Origin: Alphaproteobacteria bacterium
Lineage (GTDB): Bacteria > Pseudomonadota > Alphaproteobacteria > Micropepsales > Micropepsaceae
Direction of reading: 5' to 3'
Assembly: GCA_016783965.1 (NCBI GenBank)
Contig: JADHVO010000001.1
Span: forward strand, 248,001-312,000
DNA: 64,000 nucleotides
How positions within the stretch are numbered: the stretch's first letter is position 1; every line of letters starts with the position of its first letter. The position numbers and the translations under genes are program-made. This document shows positions 1-7,642 of this stretch, in pieces. The notes under the pieces are model-generated. The model had not been told where the DNA came from and did no database searches. It saw only the letters and a program-made list of their open reading frames with translations.

Positions 1-453
1 GGGTCGCAGAACCCGGACTTCGTGCTGAACAAGCCCGCGTACACGAAGGCGCAGATCCTGGTGACGGGCGAGAATTTCGGCTGCGGCTCGTCGCGCGAGC
101 ATGCGCCTTGGGCGCTGCTCGATTTCGGGATCAAGTGCGTGATCGCGCCGAGCTTCGCCGACATCTTCTACAACAACTGCTTCAAGAACGGCATTTTGCC
201 AATCGCGCTGCCGCAGGCGGACGTCGACAAGCTGATGGACGATGCGGAGCGCGGCGCGAACGCCGTGATCTCCGTCGACCTGGAGAAGCAGGAAATCCGC
301 GGGCCGGACGGCGGCTGCGTCAAGTTCGAGATCGATCCTTTCCGCAAACAGTGTCTGCTAAACGGCTGGGATGACATAGGCCTGACGCTGCGGCACGAGA
401 GCGACATCAGCGCGTTCGAGGCCAAGCGCAAGCGCGAGATGCCCTGGGCGTAG
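1..453 (+). CDS. leuD: 3-isopropylmalate dehydratase small subunit (5' truncated by window)
   Basis: Small (swivel-domain) subunit of isopropylmalate isomerase. With LeuC it interconverts 2- and 3-isopropylmalate in leucine biosynthesis in the cytoplasm. The reading frame is open from base 1, so the N-terminus lies outside the window and 150 residues are visible. The aconitase-swivel signature is clear: [17 protein letters not shown], then a segment [17 protein letters not shown] typical of LeuD. The C-terminal part (DIGLTLRHE) also fits LeuD of about 200 residues. leuB follows on the same strand about 1 kb downstream, separated by a crotonase gene, so the two leu genes share orientation but are not directly adjacent. 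Identification is firm; only the start is missing. Confidence 0.95.
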   Translation, partial: GSQNPDFVLNKPAYTKAQILVTGENFGCGSSREHAPWALLDFGIKCVIAPSFADIFYNNCFKNGILPIALPQADVDKLMDDAERGANAVISVDLEKQEIRGPDGGCVKFEIDPFRKQCLLNGWDDIGLTLRHESDISAFEAKRKREMPWA

Positions 454-476
454 CGGCCGCGCCGTTTCCCCTCACC

Positions 477-520
477 CGAAATCGCTGTGCGATTTCGACC
501 TCTCCCGTAAAAGGGAGAGG
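477..520. repeat. two tandem intergenic hairpins
   Basis: Two adjacent perfect inverted repeats lie between leuD and the crotonase gene: an 8-bp stem at 477-497 (CGAAATCG/CGATTTCG) and an 8-bp stem at 499-520 (CCTCTCCC/GGGAGAGG). The second carries the same CTCTCCC/GGGAGAG core as the larger repeat near 40946-41111, so this is probably a short member of a dispersed family. It could also act as an RNA-level stem-loop after leuD, but no T-run follows. Confidence 0.6.
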
Positions 521-563
521 TTGATACACTGCTGCCCGACAAGAACAGCGCGGAGGATGGACC

Positions 564-1301
564 ATGAGCGACGTGTTGCGCGAGGTGAAGGATGGGTTGA
601 TGACCCTGACGCTCAACCGGGCGGACAAGCTGAACGCGCTGTCGTTCGAGTGCTTCAAGGAATTCGCCGCCGCGATCGACTACGCCAACACGCATGGCAA
701 AGAGATCGGGTGCGTGTTGCTGAAGGGCGCGGGGCGCAGTTTTTGCGCCGGCAACGACCTGGGCGGGCTGGGCAGCGTATTCAACGAGGGCGACAACTCG
801 CGCTTCCGCAGTGAGACGGTCGAGCGGCTGGCGGCGCTGCCGATGCCGGTGGTGGCTCAGGTGCAGGGACATTGCCTGACCGGCGGACTCGAATTGGCCT
901 TGGCCGCCGACATCATCATCGCGGGCGAGAGCGCGAAGTTCGGCGACACGCACGGCAAGTGGGACCTGGTGCCGGTGTGGGGCCTGAGCCAGCGGCTGCC
1001 GCGGCGCGTGGGGCGCGCCAAGGCGCTGGAGATGTCGTTCAGCGGACGGTTTGTCTCGGGCCGCGAGGCGGAGAAGACAGGACTCGCGAACTTCTGTGTA
1101 CCGGATGCGGAGCTGGATGCGGCGGTGGCGTCGTTCATCGCCGACGTGCTGGCGAATTCGTGGCGCAGCTCGCGTGCGATCAAGAAGCTGGTCGACGACA
1201 CTGACGGCATGTCGCTGAAGATGGGCCTGGCGCACGAAGTGCATCGCAGCGAAGGCATGGGACCGGAGACGCGCGGCCGTCTCGCGAAGATGAGAAAGTA
1301 G
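564..1301 (+). CDS. enoyl-CoA hydratase/isomerase (crotonase) family protein
   Basis: A 245-residue crotonase-fold protein acting on acyl-CoA thioesters; the exact substrate is unknown. Family features: an oxyanion-hole segment GAGRSFCAGNDLGGL around residues 53-67, the second glycine-rich oxyanion helix GHCLTGGLELALAAD near residue 105, and the conserved stretch around the GR...A...GLA region (SGRFVSGREAEKTGLANF). The length matches single-domain hydratase/isomerases (about 250-260). The ATG follows an AGGATGG-like stretch. It lies between leuD and leuB but has no known role in leucine synthesis. The specific reaction (hydratase, isomerase or other) cannot be read from sequence. Confidence 0.9.
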   Translation: MSDVLREVKDGLMTLTLNRADKLNALSFECFKEFAAAIDYANTHGKEIGCVLLKGAGRSFCAGNDLGGLGSVFNEGDNSRFRSETVERLAALPMPVVAQVQGHCLTGGLELALAADIIIAGESAKFGDTHGKWDLVPVWGLSQRLPRRVGRAKALEMSFSGRFVSGREAEKTGLANFCVPDAELDAAVASFIADVLANSWRSSRAIKKLVDDTDGMSLKMGLAHEVHRSEGMGPETRGRLAKMRK

Positions 1302-1311
1302 TTTTCTCACC

Positions 1312-1438
1312 TGTCATGGCCCGCGAATGCGGGCCACCCAGGTGAACGTCGGCACCTTCGTCGAAGATTTGCTATGTGCCAACCGCGCACCGCCGGTGGC
1401 TGAACAAACTGGGTGGCCTGCATTCGCGGGCCATGACA
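1312..1438. repeat. dispersed inverted repeat element (28-nt arms)
   Basis: Arms at 1312-1339 and 1411-1438 are inverted copies of each other with one mismatch over 28 nt; they begin TGTCATGGCCCGCGAATGCG. They enclose about 71 bp and fill the gap between the crotonase gene and leuB. A degenerate copy of the same element is at 36581-36700. This looks like a non-coding MITE/REP-like intergenic element and has no ORF. Confidence 0.75.
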
Positions 1439-1455
1439 CCTGAGAGAGAATTGCG

Positions 1456-2562
1456 ATGGCGTACCAGCTGCTTTTAACCCCCGGCGACGGCATCGGGCCC
1501 GAGGTGCTGAACGATACGCGGCGCGTGCTGGGCTGGTTCCAGCAGAACCGCAACATGGCGTTCGAGACCGAAGAGGCCGCGATCGGCGGCATCGCGTATG
1601 ACACGCTGGGCACGCCGGAGCCGGACGAGACGATCGCCAAGGCGAAGAAGGCCGACGCCGTGCTGTTCGGCGCCGTGGGCGGGCCCAAATGGGACACGCT
1701 TCCGTTCGACAAGAAGCCGGAGCGCGGGCTGCTGCGGCTGCGCAAGGACCTTGGGCTGTTCGCGAACCTTCGGCCTGCGATCTGTTTCGATGCGCTGAAG
1801 GATGCGTCGTCGCTGAAGCCGGAGCTGGTGGCGGGGCTCGACATCCTGATCGTGCGCGAGCTGACGGGCGGCGTCTATTTCGGCGAGCCCAAGGAAATCA
1901 CGAAGCTGCCGGACGGCCAGCAGCGCGCGGTCGACACGCAGGTCTACACCACGCATGAGATCGAGCGCATCGCGCGCGTGGCGTTCGAGCTGGCGCGGCT
2001 GCGTGGCGGGCGCGTGTGTTCGGCCGAGAAGAACAACGTGATGGTGTCGGGCGTCCTGTGGAAGCAGGTCGTCACCGCGGTCGGCGCGAAGGAATTTCCC
2101 GACGTGAAGCTCACGCACATGCTGGCGGACGCGATGGCAATGCAGCTGGTGCGCAATCCCAAGCAGTTCGACGTGATCGTGACCGACAACCTGTTCGGCG
2201 ACATCCTGTCGGACGAGGCGGCGCAGTTGACCGGCTCGCTGGGCATGCTGCCGAGCGCCTCGCTGGGTGCCAAGGATGCGAACGGCCGGCAGCTTGCGCT
2301 GTACGAGCCGATCCACGGCTCGGCGCCGGACATCGCGGGGCAAGGCGTGGCGAACCCGATCGCCTGCATCCTGTCGTTCGCGATGTGCCTGCGCTATTCG
2401 CTCGGCCGCGGCGACGATGCGGCGCTGCTGGAGAAGGCGGTCGACCGCGTGCTGGCCGACGGCTACCGCACCCCGGACATCATGCAGCCCGGCATGACCA
2501 AGATCGGAACGAGCGAGATGACGGCGCAGATCATGAAGGCGCTGGACAAGCTCAAGCAGTAG
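1456..2562 (+). CDS. leuB: 3-isopropylmalate dehydrogenase
   Basis: Oxidatively decarboxylates 3-isopropylmalate to 2-oxoisocaproate with NAD+ in leucine biosynthesis. At 368 residues it is the usual bacterial length. Visible signatures are the N-terminal PGDGIGPEV, the substrate-binding [19 protein letters not shown] segment around residue 90-110, the [12 protein letters not shown] motif, the K/N segment EKNNVMVSG, and the metal/NAD region [27 protein letters not shown] followed by [18 protein letters not shown]. The ATG start is preceded by GAGAGAG about 8 nt upstream. It is the second leu gene after leuD. Identification is essentially certain. Confidence 0.97.
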   Translation: MAYQLLLTPGDGIGPEVLNDTRRVLGWFQQNRNMAFETEEAAIGGIAYDTLGTPEPDETIAKAKKADAVLFGAVGGPKWDTLPFDKKPERGLLRLRKDLGLFANLRPAICFDALKDASSLKPELVAGLDILIVRELTGGVYFGEPKEITKLPDGQQRAVDTQVYTTHEIERIARVAFELARLRGGRVCSAEKNNVMVSGVLWKQVVTAVGAKEFPDVKLTHMLADAMAMQLVRNPKQFDVIVTDNLFGDILSDEAAQLTGSLGMLPSASLGAKDANGRQLALYEPIHGSAPDIAGQGVANPIACILSFAMCLRYSLGRGDDAALLEKAVDRVLADGYRTPDIMQPGMTKIGTSEMTAQIMKALDKLKQ

Positions 2563-2568
2563 CGATTA

Positions 2569-2787
2569 TCAGGCTGGCTTTTCCGACCACTTAGAAAAGC
2601 CATGTCGCTCCCAGCTCAGCAACGTGACTCTGAGATAGGGAAGACTGGAGCTACGCTTCACCTCGAGTCGATAATTGCGGCCATCTGACTGCATATCGCC
2701 GCACGCGAGGAACGTGCCAACCATGGCATGAACCCTCTCTTCGCTTATGTGCGCGGCAAATTTGACGTAGATCATCGCTGCAGGCAT
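2569..2787 (-). CDS. small hypothetical protein, coupled to quinone oxidoreductase gene
   Basis: A 72-residue ORF whose ATG overlaps the stop codon of the upstream quinone oxidoreductase gene by one base (TAATG), an arrangement typical of translational coupling. It is therefore the likely third cistron of a TetR-oxidoreductase operon. No signal peptide, membrane segment or known motif is visible. It reads as a small basic cytoplasmic protein with alternating beta-like hydrophobics (SLPYLRVTLLSW). It ends 6 bp from the convergent leuB stop. I do not recognise a family; the coupling is the only support for its being real. Confidence 0.4.
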   Translation of the reverse strand: MPAAMIYVKFAAHISEERVHAMVGTFLACGDMQSDGRNYRLEVKRSSSLPYLRVTLLSWERHGFSKWSEKPA

Positions 2788-3755
2788 TAGGGCTCGATCA
2801 CGACTTTGCCGATGACGCTGCGATCTTCGAGGGTGCGCATGGCGTCGACGGCTCTTGCGAGTGGAAAGCGCCCGTGGACGTGGGGGTGGATTTTCCTTTC
2901 CGCTAAGAGCTTGGTGATCGCGAACATGTTTTGTCTCCCCTTCTCGGGGAATTTGCGGCCGTATTCGCCGGCTCTGACGCCCATGATCGAGTAGCCCTTG
3001 ATCAGCGGCATGTTCACGCTGATCGACGGGATGCGGCCCGAGGTAAATCCGATGATCGCGATGCGGCCGTCAAAGGCGATGCAGCGCGTCGATTCGTCGA
3101 ACACGTCGCCGCCGACGGGGTCGTAGATCACGTTGGCGCCGTCGCCGCCAGTGACCTCCTTCACCTTCTCGCGGAAGCCGTGCGGTTCGAAGACATGGTC
3201 GGCGCCGTAGCTTTTCAGGAACGCGCGCTTGGCTTCCGTCGATGCGGTGGCGATGACCTTGGCCCCGAGATGCCTGCCGAGATCGACGGCGGCAAGGCCG
3301 ACGCCGCCGGCGGCGCCGTGCACCAAGAGCCACTCATCCGCTTCCAGCTTCGCGCGGCGCACCAGCGCGACGTAGGCGGTGAGATACGCCACCGTGAAGC
3401 TGGCCGCCTCGGCATAGCCGACGCCGGGCGGAATCATCCGTAGACTGACGGATGGCAGCTGCATCTCTTCGGCATAGCAGCCGAGCCCGCCGCAGATCAC
3501 GCGGTCGCCCACCTTCACGTTCGTCACGCCCGCGCCCACCGCGATCACGTCGCCGGCGGCTTCGGTTCCGGGCGTGAAGGGCAGCAGCGGCTTGTGCTGG
3601 TACTTTCCCTGCACCGTCAGGATGTCCGGGAAGTTCACCGCGGCGGCGCGGATGCGCACGCGCGCCTGGCCCGGACCGAGCGGCGGCAATTCCACATCTT
3701 CCAGCGCCAGCGTGCCGATGTCGTCGGCGATCGCCTTGCAGACGATAGCCTTCAC
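2787..3755 (-). CDS. NADPH:quinone oxidoreductase family (MDR superfamily)
   Basis: A 322-residue zinc-independent medium-chain reductase of the quinone oxidoreductase/crotonyl-CoA reductase-like group, predicted to reduce quinones or enones with NADPH. The N-terminal GroES-like domain includes VNFPDILTVQGKYQHKP and PGTEAAGDVIAVG. The Rossmann domain carries VHGAAGGVGLAAVDLG, a close match to the QOR nucleotide loop. Alcohol-dehydrogenase zinc ligands are absent. It starts with GTG immediately after the TAA stop of the TetR gene, so regulator and enzyme are one operon. The physiological substrate is unknown. Confidence 0.9.
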   Translation of the reverse strand: MKAIVCKAIADDIGTLALEDVELPPLGPGQARVRIRAAAVNFPDILTVQGKYQHKPLLPFTPGTEAAGDVIAVGAGVTNVKVGDRVICGGLGCYAEEMQLPSVSLRMIPPGVGYAEAASFTVAYLTAYVALVRRAKLEADEWLLVHGAAGGVGLAAVDLGRHLGAKVIATASTEAKRAFLKSYGADHVFEPHGFREKVKEVTGGDGANVIYDPVGGDVFDESTRCIAFDGRIAIIGFTSGRIPSISVNMPLIKGYSIMGVRAGEYGRKFPEKGRQNMFAITKLLAERKIHPHVHGRFPLARAVDAMRTLEDRSVIGKVVIEP

Positions 3756-4445
3756 TTATGCTGTGCCGGTCTTGGCGGCCGGATGATCGGCGTGCGGCAG
3801 CATGCGGATGCCGCCGACGAACAGCGCGGTGGCGAACGCCGCGGCGGCGGCCGGGTCGCGGTGCTCGCGCGTCATCATGCGGTCGGCGACCTCGAAGGCG
3901 ACGCCGACGATGGACGCCATCAGGTAGTCGGCGTCGACCGGCGGGAACAGGCCCTGGGCGATTGCCTTCTCGATGTCCTCCCGCAATTCCTCGAAGCCGG
4001 CGACGATTTCCGGGGTGTGGATGCGGACCCTCGTGGTGTCGGCGGTGTGGCGGATGGTGCGGACGCTGACGTGATCCTCCGCCACGAATTCCATGAAGCT
4101 GCGGAAGGTGGAGGAAATGAACTCCTCGACCGTCTTGGCCTTCAGGCGCTCGTCGCGCAGGCGCGGGCGCAGGGTGAGCGCCATCTCGTCCTGGATCGCC
4201 TGGAACACTTCTTCCTTTGATTTGAAGTAGTTGTAGAACGTGCCGCTGGCGAGCGGCGTGGCGCGGATGATGTCGCGCACGGTGGTGGCGCCGAAGCCGA
4301 GCTCGCCGAAGACCTTGCGGGCGGCGTCCAGGATGATCTCCCGGTTCTGGACCTTGGTCTGTTCGCGCTTGCCGAGCGAGGCGGTGCGGACGGGGGCCTT
4401 GGCGATGATGGGGCTATCCATGGGATTTCTGGTGAGCGGTGACAT
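3756..4445 (-). CDS. TetR/AcrR family transcriptional regulator
   Basis: A 229-residue regulator. The N-terminal helix-turn-helix is clear: REIILDAARKVFGELGFGATTVRDI, then the recognition-helix segment SGTFYNYFKSKEEVF. The C-terminal ligand-binding region is helical and divergent. It begins at ATG 4445 (an internal ATG at 4421 is also possible) and abuts the oxidoreductase gene that follows, which it probably controls. A short perfect dyad at 4466-4478, about 20 bp upstream, is a candidate autoregulatory operator. The inducer is unknown; given the target, a quinone, aldehyde or acyl-CoA-like ligand would be plausible. Confidence 0.92.
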   Translation of the reverse strand: MSPLTRNPMDSPIIAKAPVRTASLGKREQTKVQNREIILDAARKVFGELGFGATTVRDIIRATPLASGTFYNYFKSKEEVFQAIQDEMALTLRPRLRDERLKAKTVEEFISSTFRSFMEFVAEDHVSVRTIRHTADTTRVRIHTPEIVAGFEELREDIEKAIAQGLFPPVDADYLMASIVGVAFEVADRMMTREHRDPAAAAAFATALFVGGIRMLPHADHPAAKTGTA

Positions 4446-4758
4446 CGGCGGATTCTAACGATTGGTGACGGGTCGTCAATTTCCGGTAGGACAACCATAT
4501 CAAGATGTGGTGGCTGAGGTTCGGCCAGCACAACATATTGATATTTGTTTTTCAGAATCGGAGTGTTTTTTGGTTCGCGGCGGGATTGGTGCCATTCGAA
4601 CCAGACGGGAGCGCCCCCTCAGAGTCGGACGTCGCAGACATTCGACCGACAGAAACCAGCCGGCTCAGTGACGGCGGTCCACCCCTTAGATGGGGCTGGC
4701 ACGTCCGGTTTCAAGTGTCGAGATTGACGGGTACGGCGACGCGGCCAAGGTTGGCCCC
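4446..4758. other. intergenic stretch, no convincing gene
   Basis: About 310 bp between the divergent TetR gene and the first thioesterase. It holds the TGACG-GGT-CGTCA dyad near its left end and a locally lower-GC patch around 4525-4575. ORFs crossing it have no recognisable features. The thioesterase frame extends back to ATG 4690, but the family alignment favours ATG 4759. Confidence 0.4.
4466..4478. promoter_or_regulatory. candidate TetR operator dyad
   Basis: Perfect 5-bp inverted repeat with a 3-bp centre, TGACG-GGT-CGTCA, lying 21 bp upstream of the TetR start. The position suits autorepression of the TetR-oxidoreductase operon. Short dyads arise by chance, so this is tentative. Confidence 0.35.
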
Positions 4759-5229
4759 ATGAGCGACAACCCCGACCTGGACCTGACCACGCTGATGCGC
4801 TCGCGCGCCGGAACCGCCTTCATCTTGGCCATGGGCGGCGAGATCGTGGAGGCGAGCGCGGGCAAGGTGCTCATGCGCCTGCCCTACTCCAGGAAGCTGA
4901 TCGGCAACCCGGACACCGGCGTGCTGCATGGCGGGGCGATCACGGCGATGCTGGACCATGCCTGCGGCATGGCGGTGGGATCGGGCCTCGGCGTCATCAT
5001 CACCGAGGCGCAGGCGCGCCAGACGACGAGCTACGCGACGCTCGACCTGCGGGTGGACTACATGAAGGCGGCGCGGCCGAACGCCGACGTCTGGGTGGCC
5101 GGCGAGTGCGTGAAGATCACGCGCCAGATCGTGTTCGCGCGGGCGCGGGCCTACCAGGAATCGGTGGACGAGCCGGTCGCCATGGCGACAGGCACCTTCA
5201 TCACCACCGAAACACGGCCGGGGAGCTGA
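4759..5229 (+). CDS. PaaI-family thioesterase (hotdog fold), first of a tandem pair
   Basis: A 156-residue hotdog-fold acyl-CoA thioesterase of the PaaI/YdiI type. The active-site loop NPDTGVLHGGAITAMLDHACG carries the conserved HGG followed by Asp, placed as in PaaI thioesterases, and the strand TLDLRVDYMKAARP is typical. The ATG at 4759 gives a normal family length; the frame is open back to ATG 4690. A second, divergent PaaI-like gene starts 2 bp after its stop, so the two are almost certainly co-transcribed and may form hetero-oligomers or have different chain-length preferences. Substrate unknown. Confidence 0.88.
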   Translation: MSDNPDLDLTTLMRSRAGTAFILAMGGEIVEASAGKVLMRLPYSRKLIGNPDTGVLHGGAITAMLDHACGMAVGSGLGVIITEAQARQTTSYATLDLRVDYMKAARPNADVWVAGECVKITRQIVFARARAYQESVDEPVAMATGTFITTETRPGS

Positions 5230-5231
5230 AC

Positions 5232-5669
5232 ATGGAACTTCTGGCGAAGGCGGCACGCGAAGGGCAGCCGGTGGATGTGGCGGCGCTGATGGCGGTGGTG
5301 CCGTATTGCGCATTCCTGGGCGTGAAAGCATCGCTGCGCGGCGAGGAGGTTGTGCTGGAGATGCCGTTCGATCCCAAGCTGGTCGGCAATCCGATCATCC
5401 CGGCGCTGCATGGCGGGGTGATCGGCTCGCTGCTGGAGACGGCGGCGATCGTTCAGGCGATCTGGAGCACGCGGGCGGTGAAGATTCCGAAACCGGTGGA
5501 CTTCACGGTGGACTACCTGCGCACGGGGCGCGCGGTCACGACCTATGCCAAGGCGCGGCTGGCGCGGCAGGGGCGGCGCGTCGTGAACGTGCATGCGGAG
5601 CTGTGGCAGGAAGACGAAGCGAGGCCGATCGCGACGCTGCGCGGGCATTTCCTGCTGGCGGGGCAGTGA
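5232..5669 (+). CDS. PaaI-family thioesterase (hotdog fold), second of a tandem pair
   Basis: A 145-residue hotdog protein. The family core NPIIPALHGGVIGSLLETAA shows the HGG loop with a Glu in place of the usual Asp on the active-site helix, followed by the beta-strand PVDFTVDYLRTGRA. The ATG lies 2 bp after the stop of the preceding thioesterase and has GGGGAGC upstream. Its stop overlaps the GTG start of the next secreted protein (GTGA), so three genes are tightly packed. Probably an acyl-CoA thioesterase; substrate unknown. Confidence 0.85.
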   Translation: MELLAKAAREGQPVDVAALMAVVPYCAFLGVKASLRGEEVVLEMPFDPKLVGNPIIPALHGGVIGSLLETAAIVQAIWSTRAVKIPKPVDFTVDYLRTGRAVTTYAKARLARQGRRVVNVHAELWQEDEARPIATLRGHFLLAGQ

Positions 5670-6160
5670 GACGGGCGGCCGCCGCCTTTTTCTTGATCGC
5701 CGCGCTCGCGAGCGCTGCGGACGCCAAGCCGACCTGCGTGGTGATCCACGCGCCGGGTCATCAAGCACTGGTTCATCGTATTGCGGAGGCGGTGCGGGCT
5801 GCACTGATGCGGTCGCACGCCTTTGTCATCGGGAACGGACGCACGGAGCGTAGCCTACACATCACGGTAAGGCACGAAGCCCCGCGCCTGCCCGGGGAAG
5901 CACCGCCGTTTCCCACCGGTCCCTCGACCATCTATGTCAGCTTCGAGTATCGGGAGCCGGACCCGAAGGCGCGTTTTTTTGAGGGCAGCGACACAATGGG
6001 GCTGAAATGCGACGAGCGCGGAATGTACCGCTGCGTGGATCAGATCGTCAGGTTGGCCTACGTTCACCGGCACATAAATCACGCGGTGATGGAATCCGGA
6101 TCGCCGCTCCCTCCCTGCATGTACATGCTCAGCCGGCACTGCACGTCGTCGGCGCAGTGA
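5666..6160 (+). CDS. putative periplasmic protein of unknown function
   Basis: The GTG start overlaps the stop of the upstream thioesterase by four bases (GTGA), giving a 164-residue product. Residues 1-20 form a convincing signal peptide (RR, then AAAAFFLIAALASAADA) ending in an AxA-like site before KPT. The mature part has five cysteines spread along its length (near residues 24, 114, 119, 152 and 159), suggesting disulfides, and no recognisable domain. The start rests on the overlap and the signal peptide; the frame is open further upstream, but that part is a shadow of the thioesterase. Function unknown. Confidence 0.6.
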   Translation: MRRAAAAFFLIAALASAADAKPTCVVIHAPGHQALVHRIAEAVRAALMRSHAFVIGNGRTERSLHITVRHEAPRLPGEAPPFPTGPSTIYVSFEYREPDPKARFFEGSDTMGLKCDERGMYRCVDQIVRLAYVHRHINHAVMESGSPLPPCMYMLSRHCTSSAQ

Positions 6161-6171
6161 GGCTGGTGCGC

Positions 6172-6603
6172 CTACTGTGCCGCGAGCTCGACGACAGAGT
6201 CGCTCTCGCCTGACTGCACTTCGGGGATTTGGTGTTGGACCCCTTCCGCCGGTGCTGAAGAGGGTATGCGGCGGATGGTGGGGCGTGCGGCCCTGAACTG
6301 ACGCGGCGTGTGATCTGCCGCTTTGGGACGGGACGACGGGGCGCGCGGTTTGGCGGTGAAGCTGCGGCTGCGCGGGCCTGCGGCTGACGGAGCTGCAAGC
6401 CTCACAGGCGCATCATCATGCTGCTGCGGGGCGGACGTGCGATGGGCGCGCCAGATCGCCGAGATGCTGGAGCGCAGGCCTTCGAGGGCCATCACGACAA
6501 ACAATGCCGCCAGCGTAACGAGCATGATCTGCCCGAACGGCGGCTGATGCGACAGGAACGCGAGCGCGCTGTGCCAAAGTTCCGGCAGGCCGGTCGTTGT
6601 CAT
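6172..6603 (-). CDS. small single-pass membrane protein, hypothetical
   Basis: A 143-residue ORF filling the gap between two plus-strand genes. Around residues 21-41 there is one clear membrane segment (GQIMLVTLAALFVVMALEGL). It is followed by a long polar, Pro/Arg/Ala-rich tail without predicted structure. No domain is recognised. The ATG at 6603 gives a short N-terminus and one membrane anchor; no strong ribosome-binding site is visible. The membrane segment argues that it is a real gene, but support is moderate. Confidence 0.45.
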   Translation of the reverse strand: MTTTGLPELWHSALAFLSHQPPFGQIMLVTLAALFVVMALEGLRSSISAIWRAHRTSAPQQHDDAPVRLAAPSAAGPRSRSFTAKPRAPSSRPKAADHTPRQFRAARPTIRRIPSSAPAEGVQHQIPEVQSGESDSVVELAAQ

Positions 6604-6736
6604 GGTCGGATATTGCTTTGTGCCCCTGCGCAATTGTGCATCATCAAGATGACGATGTCGTTGCTTAATCGGTGCCCAAGGAAGCAGCAGACTGCCTCGT
6701 TGGCGCGCTACAGGCACAGAAATCGAGGGGACTGCC

Positions 6737-7633
6737 ATGACCGCTCTTGAGCCCAATGAGATCATCAAGCTGTGGCCGGATGGTCCGCCCACGCGGATCG
6801 AGGGCGTGGGTGCGGAGGCCTCGTACCTGGCGCCGGTGGGCGTGGCGGCGCAGGCGACGATGCTGCGCAATGTCTCGGAACCCACGCTCAGTGTTTTCCG
6901 GCCACAGAAGCCGAATGGCGTCGGCATTGTCGTGTGCCCCGGCGGCGGCTGGCGCATTCTGGCGTGGGAGCATGAAGGCACCCAGGTCGTGGAGTGGCTC
7001 ACGGCGCGCGGCTACACCGCGTTCCTGCTCAAGTACCGCGTGCGCGGCACGCCGGCGGCGCAGGCGGACTATGAGGCCGACATGGCCAAGGGGATGGCGC
7101 GGCTCGATCTGACCCGCACGGCGAAGAACGCTTTTCGCAGCATCGGCGAGATCGCAGGCATGGTCGACGGCGGGCCGGGCGACGTGCTGAAGGAGGCACG
7201 TGCGGTGGCGGCGGATGACGCGCGGCGCGCCGTGGCCATCGTGCGTGAGCGGGCGAAGCAATACGACATCGATCCGGCGAAGGTCGGGATGATCGGATTC
7301 TCGGCCGGCGCGTTCCTGGTAACGGATGTCGCGATGGAGCCGAAGGGCGCGCCGCAGCTCGCCTTCGTCGCGCCGATCTACGGCGGCGAGACGACGGGCA
7401 AACCTGTGCCGGCGGATGCGCCGCCGATGTTCACCTGCATCGCGCAGGACGACTTCCTGCTCTATCGCGTGGTCGAGGGCCTGTATTCGGACTGGACGGA
7501 TGCGGGGAAGTCGGCGGAGCTGCATATCTATCGCCGCGGCCAGCACGGCTTCGGCATGGTGAAGCAGGGCCTGCCGTCGGATCGCTGGATCGAGCAGTTC
7601 CACGAATGGCTGGTCGATCTCGGATACAAGTAG
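6737..7633 (+). CDS. alpha/beta hydrolase (esterase/BD-FAE-like)
   Basis: A 298-residue alpha/beta hydrolase. The oxyanion region is VCPGGGWRILAWEHEG, the nucleophile elbow is GFSAG (Ser) near residue 196, and the probable catalytic His lies in GQHGFGM near the C-terminus, with Asp in AQDDFLLY upstream. This arrangement matches the esterases often annotated as dienelactone-hydrolase or acetyl-xylan-esterase relatives. There is no signal peptide, so a cytoplasmic esterase is likely. An SD-like GAGGGG lies just upstream of the ATG. Natural substrate unknown. Confidence 0.85.
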   Translation: MTALEPNEIIKLWPDGPPTRIEGVGAEASYLAPVGVAAQATMLRNVSEPTLSVFRPQKPNGVGIVVCPGGGWRILAWEHEGTQVVEWLTARGYTAFLLKYRVRGTPAAQADYEADMAKGMARLDLTRTAKNAFRSIGEIAGMVDGGPGDVLKEARAVAADDARRAVAIVRERAKQYDIDPAKVGMIGFSAGAFLVTDVAMEPKGAPQLAFVAPIYGGETTGKPVPADAPPMFTCIAQDDFLLYRVVEGLYSDWTDAGKSAELHIYRRGQHGFGMVKQGLPSDRWIEQFHEWLVDLGYK

Positions 7634-7642
7634 CCGTCGAGG

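Noticed and set aside
168-1310. Long minus-strand frame of 380 residues across leuD and the crotonase gene
   Set aside because: Arg/His/Ala-rich antisense shadow with no recognisable motif; the plus-strand genes here are firm.
4505-4762. 85-residue frame in the low-GC patch before the thioesterase
   Set aside because: No SD, motif or membrane pattern beyond chance; conflicts with the chosen thioesterase start.
5970-5985. T-run possibly part of a terminator
   Set aside because: No stem precedes it and it lies inside the secreted-protein reading frame.
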